A DNA stretch of 49,290 nucleotides from Lactobacillaceae bacterium (GTDB lineage Bacteria > Bacillota > Bacilli > Lactobacillales > Lactobacillaceae). Location of the stretch: NCBI GenBank assembly GCA_031289015.1, contig JAITQG010000025.1, positions 1 through 49,290 on the forward strand. The letters are read 5' to 3'. The notes below the pieces were generated by a model. The model was not told where the DNA came from. It ran no database searches and saw only the letters and a list, made by a program, of their open reading frames with translations. A program made the position numbers and the translations under genes. Positions 1-6,827 of this stretch are shown in pieces; within the stretch, counting starts at the first letter, position 1; every line of letters begins with the position of its first letter.

Positions 1-230
1 GGGGAACCGGCGCCCGATATTCAGACCCACAACGGGCATGGCGCAGGGCCGCTCGCGGACCTTTCCCCATATTTGCGCCACCCGTTTCCCACAAATTTAT
101 CTTTGCCGGAGAGCCCCAGTCGGCCCAAATTTTACAACAATGTTGACCCTGAAAGGGGCAACCAGCAGAACACCGCAAACTACCCAAAAAGAAAAAATAA
201 GAACAAATTTTGAAGATTGTAGTTTGCATG
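1..230. other. GC-rich stretch without a recognised gene
   Basis: No convincing coding frame with a ribosome binding site is visible. The first 100 bases are clearly more GC-rich than the genes around them. They contain nested inverted repeats: a GGGCCGC/GCGGACC-type hairpin near 46-62 inside a GGCGC/GCGCC pair near 40-80. It could be the tail of a structured RNA or of a palindromic element that begins outside the window. I could not match it to the three palindromic elements further in, so its identity is open. Confidence 0.3.
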
Positions 231-242
231 TTAAATAATCGG

Positions 243-248
243 TATAAT
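243..248 (+). promoter_or_regulatory. -10 box for the cyclophilin gene
   Basis: A perfect TATAAT lies 31 bases before the start codon at 280. The matching -35 is weak: nothing close to TTGACA stands at 16-18 bases, so only the -10 is claimed. Confidence 0.45.
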
Positions 249-279
249 AACGTTATTACAAGAAAAATGGAGATATCTA

Positions 280-1128
280 ATGAAGAAATTAAAGTCTGAT
301 ACAGGATTAGTAATTGGGATCGTTGCCCTAGCATTCGTGGTTGTGATTATCGCAATCGCCGTGACGGTGACACCAGATGATAGTGGTTCGACCACTTCAT
401 CATCAGCTGAAACTTCTTCAAAGAAAGTTGAAAGCAAAGCTAAGTTGAATAAAGAAAAATTGCCACAATTGTCTGATACAGTGGCCGCAGACGAATCTGA
501 AATCGTTATGCACACAACTGATGGTGATATCACGATTAAGTTGTTTAACAAATATGCGCCTTTGGCCGTTAAGAACTTTATCGTTCACGCGAAGGCTGGC
601 TATTATAAGAACACAACGTTCCACCGCGTAATCAAAGACTTTATGATTCAAGGTGGGGATCCTAACTCAGCCACTGATCCAACTTCTGATACCCTTGGTC
701 AAGGTGGTGAGTCAATCTACGCACCAGGTGCAGCTGATGCCGACAAGAAAATTGACTCAGGTTCTGGGTTTAAGAATGAAACTAACTACAACCTGTACAA
801 TATTCGCGGCGCACTTGCTATGGCCAATGCCGGAGCTGACACTAATGGTTCACAATTCTACATTGTGCAAAATAATGAAGATGTAACGAGCCAAATTGAT
901 AAAAACAACTATCCAACTAAGATTTACGATGCTTATAAAAAGGGTGGTTATCCTGCTGGTGATGGTGGCTATACTGTCTTTGGCCAAGTTATCAAGGGTA
1001 TGGACGTCGTTGATAAAATTGCCAATGCCGAAACTAAGGCAAGCAGCACTGGGGAAAGTTCAGTCGCTGTTAATCCTGTAAAAATTACGTCAATTGATGT
1101 AACCAAGGAAGCTAAAACTAAGAAGTAA
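280..1128 (+). CDS. membrane-anchored cyclophilin-type peptidyl-prolyl cis-trans isomerase
   Basis: This 282-residue protein has an N-terminal membrane segment (about residues 9-30), a Ser-rich linker (35-48) and a cyclophilin domain from about residue 72. Cyclophilin signatures are the FHRVIKDFMIQGGDPN block at 114-129, with the catalytic Arg at 116, and a TNGSQFYIVQ block at 188-197. The family isomerises peptidyl-prolyl bonds. The anchor predicts action on the outer face of the membrane, helping exported proteins fold. There is no lipobox cysteine, so it is an uncleaved anchor rather than a lipoprotein. The start is supported by GGAG at 269-272 and a TATAAT box at 243-248. A rho-independent terminator follows at once, so it is a single-gene unit. 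Confidence 0.93.
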   Translation: MKKLKSDTGLVIGIVALAFVVVIIAIAVTVTPDDSGSTTSSSAETSSKKVESKAKLNKEKLPQLSDTVAADESEIVMHTTDGDITIKLFNKYAPLAVKNFIVHAKAGYYKNTTFHRVIKDFMIQGGDPNSATDPTSDTLGQGGESIYAPGAADADKKIDSGSGFKNETNYNLYNIRGALAMANAGADTNGSQFYIVQNNEDVTSQIDKNNYPTKIYDAYKKGGYPAGDGGYTVFGQVIKGMDVVDKIANAETKASSTGESSVAVNPVKITSIDVTKEAKTKK

Positions 1129-1145
1129 GCATAAATTAATATATT

Positions 1146-1181
1146 GCTCCATCACAAACACTTGTGAAGGGGCTTTTTATT
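1146..1181 (+). terminator. rho-independent terminator of the cyclophilin gene
   Basis: The hairpin has a TCACAA/TTGTGA core and an outer GCTCC/GGGGC part, followed by CTTTTTATT. It closes the single-gene unit upstream. Confidence 0.85.
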
Positions 1182-1202
1182 AGGCTTGCCAAGGGGTTTG
1201 CG

Positions 1203-1231
1203 TTGACAAATAAAACTTACCATAATATCAT
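1203..1231 (+). promoter_or_regulatory. promoter of the SAM hydrolase/ECF operon
   Basis: A perfect -35 TTGACA (1203-1208) is followed after 17 bases by TATCAT (1226-1231). Transcription would start near 1238, leaving an untranslated leader of about 215 nt before the GTG start at 1453. Confidence 0.65.
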
Positions 1232-1237
1232 TATTCT

Positions 1238-1417
1238 AATAATATATTCATATTTTTTGTTGCGATAAATATTGATAAAAAGTGTCAATTTTCAATGCTG
1301 GTGCCGGTTAAGTATAAAAATAACAGTTGTCTGTTGATAGATGTTGTGAAACTTAGCTGTGCACGCATAACAACGTCCTGGACAGTTTGCTTAACTGACC
1401 AGGACGTTTTCTGTTTT
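1238..1417 (+). promoter_or_regulatory. structured 5' leader ending in an intrinsic terminator (unassigned riboswitch-like element)
   Basis: The leader lies between a good promoter and a strong terminator hairpin at 1372-1417. The terminator stem pairs AACGTCCTGGACAGTT with its complement around a short loop and is followed by a T-rich tract. Upstream are candidate helices: TTGA/TCAA near 1270-1290, AACAG/CTGTT near 1321-1335, and GTTGT (about 1343) with ACAAC (about 1370). The last would overlap the 5' side of the terminator and could act as an antiterminator. It lacks the AGGGTGGNACCGCG-type box of T-box leaders, and I could not fit it to the S-box, SMK, purine, lysine or preQ1 patterns. 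The downstream genes suggest a ligand linked to methionine, SAM or a vitamin; that is inference. Confidence 0.5.
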
Positions 1418-1452
1418 TACATATCGTTGATTTTAGAAAGGAAGTAAAATTT

Positions 1453-2298
1453 GTGGAAAATCAATTAGTATTGCAAACTGACTTTGGCCTTCAAGACGGC
1501 GCCGTTTCAACCATGTATGGGGTGGCCTATTCCGTCAGTGATAATTTGACGATTGCCGATTTAACGCATGGCATAACCCCGTTTAATATCTTTGAAGGGT
1601 CGTTTAGATTAGCCCAAACAATCAAATATTGGGCACCGGGAACGATTTTTGTATCGGTGGTTGATCCTGGGGTTGGCTCGGCGCGGTTATCATTGGTGGC
1701 GCAATTAACAACTGGGCAATTTGTGGTGACGCCAGATAACGGCACTTTGACGCATTTGGCGCAAGAATATGGCATTGTGGCGGTGCGCATAATTGATGAA
1801 AGCACTAATCGTTTGCCAGGCTCTGAAAAATCAGCGACGTTTCATGGGCGTGACATTTATGCGTATACAGGTGCGCGCTTAGCAGCTGGGATTATTTCTT
1901 TTGAAGAAGTCGGGCCGGCCTATGATGTTGCTAAAATTATTACTTTGCCACTTAATTTGCCGCAAGTTACCGCTAGTGGGGCATTGACGGGCAATATTGA
2001 TATTACGGATGTTAATTTTGGTTCATTGTGGACCAATATTCATCAAGCCACGTGGGATGAACAGTTTGGCGCGCAGTTAGGTGAGTGGTTTAATATCAAG
2101 ATTTACCATAAGGACGTGTTGCAATATCAACAAGCTTTGCCGTATGTGAAGACGTTTGCCGATGTCAATCCAGGTGAAGCATTAATCTATATCAATTCGG
2201 TGTACACGGTCGGGTTTGCAATTCAAACTGGTAATTTTGCGGCTCAAAACAATGTTACGGCTGGCCCAAATTGGTCAGTTGAAATCACCAAAAATTAA
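1453..2298 (+). CDS. SAM hydroxide adenosyltransferase (DUF62 family)
   Basis: This 281-residue protein matches the SAM hydroxide adenosyltransferase family, relatives of fluorinase and chlorinase, which convert S-adenosylmethionine and hydroxide to adenosine and methionine. Seen in the sequence are LQTDFG at 7-12, VVDPGVGSAR at 69-78, PDNG at 94-97 and TFHGRD at 129-134. Asp71, Arg78 and His131 correspond to the conserved Asp-Arg-His set of the family. The start is GTG, preceded by AAAGGAAG about 8-9 bases away. It is the first gene after the long leader and precedes the ECF genes by 28 bases, so it is probably co-transcribed. The link hints that the transporter carries a methionine- or adenosine-related compound or another vitamin-like ligand, which is inference. 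Confidence 0.9.
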   Translation: MENQLVLQTDFGLQDGAVSTMYGVAYSVSDNLTIADLTHGITPFNIFEGSFRLAQTIKYWAPGTIFVSVVDPGVGSARLSLVAQLTTGQFVVTPDNGTLTHLAQEYGIVAVRIIDESTNRLPGSEKSATFHGRDIYAYTGARLAAGIISFEEVGPAYDVAKIITLPLNLPQVTASGALTGNIDITDVNFGSLWTNIHQATWDEQFGAQLGEWFNIKIYHKDVLQYQQALPYVKTFADVNPGEALIYINSVYTVGFAIQTGNFAAQNNVTAGPNWSVEITKN

Positions 2299-2326
2299 TT
2301 GCTAAAGACGAAGGGGAATTTAAATT

Positions 2327-2875
2327 ATGAAATTATCAACTCGTTCAGTTGTCGCGACTGGGATTGGCGCGGCCGTTTTCTTTATTTTGTTTAAATTTGT
2401 CGCGATTCCAACCGGGATTCCAAATACCCAAATTAATGTGGCTGAACCATGGCTAACGTTGATTACGGCGATTTTTGGCCCGATCGTTGGTGGCTTGGTG
2501 GCCTTTATTGGGCACACCTTAAATGATGCGGTTTCGTATGGCTCAGTTTGGTGGTCATGGGTGATTGCCGATACAGCCTTTGGAATTATCTTTGGGCTAG
2601 GAACCTATAAGTTAAAACTGACCAATGGTGATTTGACGACCATCAAGTTGGTTTTGTTTAACGTCTGGCAGCTCATTGCCAATATCTTAGCTTGGTCAAT
2701 CATTGCGCCACTGGGGGATATTTTGATTTATAAAGAACCAGCTAATAAGGTGTTTTTACAAGGCTTTGTGGCGACCGGTACTAACTTTGTGTCGATTTTA
2801 ATTCTGGGGACGCTGTTATTGCTTGCCTACAATAAAACAATTGTGAAACGCGGATCTTTAAAGCAAGAAGATTAA
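2327..2875 (+). CDS. ECF transporter substrate-binding S component (UPF0397-like)
   Basis: This 182-residue, very hydrophobic protein has about five or six membrane helices and resembles the UPF0397/ECF-ribofla_trS group of S components. S components bind the vitamin or related small molecule and dock on the ECF energising module. The module follows directly as a fused ATPase and a T protein, so this is a self-contained (group I-like) ECF system. The polar loop with INVAEPWL near residues 36-43 and the segment [18 protein letters not shown] near 62-79 are typical of this group. The ligand cannot be read from sequence. Mts/Hts-type transporters proposed for methionine-related compounds share this layout, so that is one candidate. 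Confidence 0.85.
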   Translation: MKLSTRSVVATGIGAAVFFILFKFVAIPTGIPNTQINVAEPWLTLITAIFGPIVGGLVAFIGHTLNDAVSYGSVWWSWVIADTAFGIIFGLGTYKLKLTNGDLTTIKLVLFNVWQLIANILAWSIIAPLGDILIYKEPANKVFLQGFVATGTNFVSILILGTLLLLAYNKTIVKRGSLKQED

Positions 2876-2916
2876 CTTGCATTACCCCGCAATAATGTTG
2901 CATGAGGAGCACGAGT

Positions 2917-4623
2917 ATGGAAGATACGTTCTTGGAATTTAACCAGGTGACCGTCCAATATGATGTCCAAGCAGAACCTACACTCTACGATATTAATTTA
3001 AGCATTAAGCGTGGGGAAACCGTTTTGTTGGCGGGGGCGTCTGGGTCGGGTAAAACCACTTTGGCCCGCTTATTAAATGGCTTGATTCCACATGAATTCC
3101 CTGGTCAAATCAGTGGGTCAATTAAACTGGCCGGCAAAGAGCTTTTGCCCCAGGGGATTTTTGAGCGCTCTTTAAAAATTGGGACCGTACTCCAAGACAC
3201 CAATGCCCAGTTTGTGGGGTTAACCACGGTTGAAGATGTAGCGTTTGCGTTGGAAAATGATGCCCTGCCGCATGCTGAAATGGTTGCCAAGGTCATGACT
3301 TGGGCTGAAGAATTAAATTTATTGGACTTATTAGACTTAGCACCCCAGGTCTTATCTGGTGGGCAAAAACAACGTGTCGCCATTGCTGGGGTATTGATTG
3401 ATGATGCGCCAATTTTATTGTTTGACGAACCATTAGCGAGTTTAGATCCAGCTAGCGGTCAACGGATGATGGAATTATTACAGCGCCTGCAAACCATCCG
3501 CGATTTAACCGTCATCATTGTTGAACACCGGATTGAAGATGTTTTACAAGCCGCAGTTGATCGCGTCGTTATTTTGGCGGATGGGCGAATTGTCGCCGAT
3601 GATGCCGTGCAAAATGTGTTGCGTCAAAACATCTTATCAAAACATGGGTTAGCAACACCGGCTTACATTCGGTTGTTGAGCCAAGCGGGGGTTGATTTAA
3701 CGACGGTTGACCAGTTGGCTGATCCCCGTCAATTAACCGGGCCAGCAATCGCCACTAAATTACAGGCAATTAACCCATCAATTGCAACGGCGAGCGACCA
3801 TAATCTGGAGCAAGCGCAGTTAGAGATTGAGCATTTGAACTTTAAATATGGCAACAAACCTTTGTTTAACGATTTATCAGTGACCATTAATAAAGGTGAA
3901 ATTGTCGCCTTAGTGGGTAAAAATGGCTCGGGCAAATCAACGTTGAGTCAGCTGATTGTGGGCTTTTTGACACCGCAAGCAGGCCAGCTAACCTTTGGCG
4001 ACAACCTTGATTTGTTGGCCTTATCAATTAAGGAACGGGCCGATTATGTAGGTTATGTCACGCAAAACCCGCATCAAATGTTAACGCAGAGTATTGTCTT
4101 TGATGAAGTGGCCATTGGCTTGCGTTTGCGTGGTGAAGATGAAGAAACGATTCGTCCCAAAGTTGAACAATTGTTAAAAATGGCGGGCTTATATGGCATG
4201 CGCAATTGGCCGATTTCAGTTTTGAGTTATGGGCAAAAAAAGCGGTTAACGATGTTGGCGGTGTTGATTTTAGAACCGCAAATTTTAATTTTAGATGAAC
4301 CAACCGCCGGGCAAGATTTAGCCCATGCCCAAGAAATTATGCATTTTGTGACTGATCTAAATGCGCGCTTAGGAACAACGATTTTGTTAGTGACCCACGA
4401 TATGGCGTTGATGCAAACCATCGCGCAACGCGTTTTGGTCCTAACTGATGGCGAGTTAATTGCCGATACCACACCAAACCAATTATTAACAGATGACGAC
4501 ATCGTTTCACGCGCGGATTTGAAAACGACCAGTATCGCTATTTTAGCAGCGCGGTATGGAATTGCAGATGCGGCGGGCTTATTAAGTTGGTTAGCTATTC
4601 AGGAGGGCCTAACAAATGAATAA
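2917..4623 (+). CDS. ECF transporter ATPase, fused A-A' (two ABC domains)
   Basis: This protein of about 568 residues carries two complete ABC ATPase domains in tandem. Domain 1 has Walker A GASGSGKT near 40-47, signature LSGGQ at 146-150 and Walker B ILLFDEP at 166-172. Domain 2 has Walker A GKNGSGKS near 334-341, signature LSYGQ at 436-440 and Walker B ILILDEP at 456-462. It hydrolyses ATP to power the neighbouring S and T components at the inner membrane face. An ATG at 2902 is in frame, but the GAGGAG at 2904-2909 points to the ATG at 2917, which I use. The last 8 bases overlap the T gene, indicating translational coupling. Confidence 0.92.
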   Translation: MEDTFLEFNQVTVQYDVQAEPTLYDINLSIKRGETVLLAGASGSGKTTLARLLNGLIPHEFPGQISGSIKLAGKELLPQGIFERSLKIGTVLQDTNAQFVGLTTVEDVAFALENDALPHAEMVAKVMTWAEELNLLDLLDLAPQVLSGGQKQRVAIAGVLIDDAPILLFDEPLASLDPASGQRMMELLQRLQTIRDLTVIIVEHRIEDVLQAAVDRVVILADGRIVADDAVQNVLRQNILSKHGLATPAYIRLLSQAGVDLTTVDQLADPRQLTGPAIATKLQAINPSIATASDHNLEQAQLEIEHLNFKYGNKPLFNDLSVTINKGEIVALVGKNGSGKSTLSQLIVGFLTPQAGQLTFGDNLDLLALSIKERADYVGYVTQNPHQMLTQSIVFDEVAIGLRLRGEDEETIRPKVEQLLKMAGLYGMRNWPISVLSYGQKKRLTMLAVLILEPQILILDEPTAGQDLAHAQEIMHFVTDLNARLGTTILLVTHDMALMQTIAQRVLVLTDGELIADTTPNQLLTDDDIVSRADLKTTSIAILAARYGIADAAGLLSWLAIQEGLTNE

Positions 4624-5440
4624 CAATTTATTTGGTTATCAACCAGGCACCTCCTTTATTCATCAACTCACAGGGAGTACCAAATTAATTGGCTTTTTAG
4701 CCTTGACCTTATCAGGGATGTTGAGTTTTGATTTACGCTATTTAGTAATTTTAGCGCTTTTATCAATTGGGTTACTTTGGCAGTCTGGGATTAAGTGGGC
4801 GCGAATTTCGTTCTTGGTAAAAGCCGTGGCCGTGTTTGCGGCGTTGAATATCGTATTAATTTATCTGTTTGCCCCGCAATATGGCACCCAATTATTTGGA
4901 GCTAAACACGTGATATTAGGTAGTGGTGGCTATGCATTGACGCTGGAGCAATTAGTTTATGAAAGCATTGTCTTAATTAAATACTTAGTTTCATTGCCCT
5001 TAGCTTTGTTATTTTTGCTCACCACCAACCCGAGTGAATTTGCGGCGGGCATGAATAAAATTGGGATTTCATACCGGTTTGGCTATGCTTTTGCCCTGAC
5101 TTTACGCTATATTCCAGATATTCAAGCAGAATATAAAATTGTGTCCAATGCTCAACAAGCGCGTGGCTTTGAAATGTCTAGCAAAGCCAAACTTTCACAG
5201 CGCCTCAAAGGGGTGATGGGTATTATGTTACCCATGGTATTCTCGTCATTGAGCCGGATTGACGAAATTAGTCGGGCGATGGAATTACGCCGGTTTGGCC
5301 GGTTGAAGCACCGCACTTGGTATTACCAACAAATTTTGACTTGGCGTGATGGGACGGCCATTTTGGTCATCGTGAGTGTGGTGTGTCTGAGTTTTGTCTT
5401 GATATTTTTTAATCACGGCCGGTATTGGTATCCACTATAG
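4616..5440 (+). CDS. ECF transporter transmembrane T component (EcfT/CbiQ family)
   Basis: This 274-residue membrane protein of the CbiQ/EcfT family has about five to six helices plus the cytoplasmic coupling helices that contact the ATPases. The first coupling motif is Ala-Arg-Gly at 182-184 (in QQARGFEM). The second reads AMELRRFG at 221-228, where Ala-Arg-Gly is usual, so this motif is degenerate. The start ATG lies inside the end of the ATPase gene, with GGAGG just upstream. With its two neighbours it forms a complete ECF transporter of group I layout. Confidence 0.9.
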   Translation: MNNNLFGYQPGTSFIHQLTGSTKLIGFLALTLSGMLSFDLRYLVILALLSIGLLWQSGIKWARISFLVKAVAVFAALNIVLIYLFAPQYGTQLFGAKHVILGSGGYALTLEQLVYESIVLIKYLVSLPLALLFLLTTNPSEFAAGMNKIGISYRFGYAFALTLRYIPDIQAEYKIVSNAQQARGFEMSSKAKLSQRLKGVMGIMLPMVFSSLSRIDEISRAMELRRFGRLKHRTWYYQQILTWRDGTAILVIVSVVCLSFVLIFFNHGRYWYPL

Positions 5441-5454
5441 AAAAGAGTTAGTTA

Positions 5455-5808
5455 ATGATGGATGAAAATAACCTGACCAAAATAGCTCAAGAGTTAAGTG
5501 TGGCAAGAATCCCTGTCGCGTGGCAAAATTACTTTAAATGGGTTAGTGATAATATTCACGCCTATGCCCTGGCTTTAACTGCCCATGTGGCCAAGTTGAG
5601 TCTAGTGCTGAGGTATCCCTTAAATATTACTGAAACCACGGTGCTGGCCATTTTAGCAGGCCAATTACCGATACATAGTCAATTAATTGTCGACAGTCGG
5701 TTGCCGAGTGTGTGATTTGATCAACCCCGCATTGAGGTGGCCCAATTGTCAAAAGTTTATGCCAAAGTCACTGGTTTACAAAGGGACAGACAAAAAGAAA
5801 TACGCTAA
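5455..5808 (+). pseudogene. unrecognised ORF interrupted by an in-frame TGA
   Basis: An ATG at 5455, 14 bases after the ECF T gene, opens a frame of 86 residues that stops at TGA 5713-5715. The same frame continues without another stop for 30 more codons to TAA at 5806-5808. The continuation (FDQPRIEVAQLSKVYAKVTG) reads like ordinary protein. The simplest view is a 117-residue protein in which a TGG (Trp) codon became TGA, leaving a truncated or dead gene. I do not recognise the family and see no clear membrane segment. Real translation of the 86-residue form is possible, because a weak GAGTTAG precedes the start. A sequencing error at 5715 is another explanation. Confidence 0.5.
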
Positions 5809-5845
5809 ATTAGTGTATTGATTTTATTCAAAAAGGAGGCAGTAT

Positions 5846-6811
5846 ATGTGGGGAATAATTGCAACTTGGCGCATGGCGTATGAAGGTATTCAAGCCAGCG
5901 AAGAAATATTGGCTAATGGTGGTCACATCGGGGATGCCATTGAACAAGTCATCAAAACAGTTGAAGACTTTCCATACTATAAATCCGTGGGGTATGGGGG
6001 GCTACCGAATGAAGAATTACAGGTGGAACTAGATGCCGCGTTTATGGATGGTGATACGTTAGATATTGGCGCGGTGGCTGCCCTGCATAATTTTGCAAAT
6101 CCGGTTTCGATTGCCAGACAACTCAGTCAAGAAAAGCTCAATAACATTTTGGTCGGGGCGGGGGCTGAAAAATATGCTCGGCAGCAGGGGTTTGAACCCA
6201 AACAAATGTTGACCGAACGTGCCATTGAGTATTATTTCAAACGGGTGAACGAACTAGCCTTAGCAGACCGCCAAAGTGAGGTGCAACCCTATCGTGGACA
6301 CGACACGGTTGGCGCAGTGGGCGTGGACCAGCAGCATACGATGGCGGCTGCAACGTCGACCAGTGGGTTGTTTATGAAAAAAAGTGGCCGGGTTGGTGAT
6401 TCACCAATCGTTGGCGCGGGCTTTTATGCTGATAGTAAGATTGGTGCCGCCACTGCAACGGGGTTGGGCGAAGATCTGATGAAAGGTTGTGTTTCATTTG
6501 AGATTGTGCAAATGATGAAGCGGGGGGCGACACCGCAAGCGGCTTGTGAAACCGTCGTGAATGAACTTGAACAAGAGCTGCTTGAACGTAAAGGCAGTGC
6601 CGGCGATTTATCGGTCGTTGCGATGAATCAAGCGGGTGAATGGGGTTGTGCATCAACGATTAATGATTTTTCATTTGTGGTTGTCACTGAAAATACACCG
6701 TTAACCGTGCTGCTGGCAAATCGGCAGGCTAATAAAATGATTTTTAAAGCAGCAAGTGCCGAGTGGCTGGATACATACTTAGCCACACGCATGGCGCCAA
6801 TTACGCAATAA
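5846..6811 (+). CDS. N-terminal nucleophile asparaginase / glycosylasparaginase family hydrolase
   Basis: This 321-residue protein belongs to the asparaginase type 2/isoaspartyl peptidase family, which self-cleaves before a threonine to make the active alpha and beta subunits. The predicted nucleophile is Thr154 in GHDTVGAVGVD. Downstream are the family blocks GRVGDSPIVGAGFYAD and ATGLGEDLMKG. Members hydrolyse N4-(GlcNAc)-Asn, L-Asn or beta-aspartyl dipeptides; the substrate here cannot be fixed. A strong AAGGAGG sits 8 bases before the ATG. No signal peptide is seen, so it is cytoplasmic. The oligopeptide-binding protein follows after 16 bases, which suggests use of imported peptides. Confidence 0.88.
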   Translation: MWGIIATWRMAYEGIQASEEILANGGHIGDAIEQVIKTVEDFPYYKSVGYGGLPNEELQVELDAAFMDGDTLDIGAVAALHNFANPVSIARQLSQEKLNNILVGAGAEKYARQQGFEPKQMLTERAIEYYFKRVNELALADRQSEVQPYRGHDTVGAVGVDQQHTMAAATSTSGLFMKKSGRVGDSPIVGAGFYADSKIGAATATGLGEDLMKGCVSFEIVQMMKRGATPQAACETVVNELEQELLERKGSAGDLSVVAMNQAGEWGCASTINDFSFVVVTENTPLTVLLANRQANKMIFKAASAEWLDTYLATRMAPITQ

Positions 6812-6827
6812 CCATGAAGGAAGAAGG

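Noticed and set aside
1372-1417. T-box leader before the SAM hydrolase gene
   Set aside because: The conserved T-box sequence found before thrS is absent here, although the terminator is similar in strength.
5455-5808. TGA read as tryptophan or selenocysteine
   Set aside because: Other genes use TGG for Trp and stop at TGA (for example tmcAL). No selenocysteine machinery or hairpin evidence is seen.
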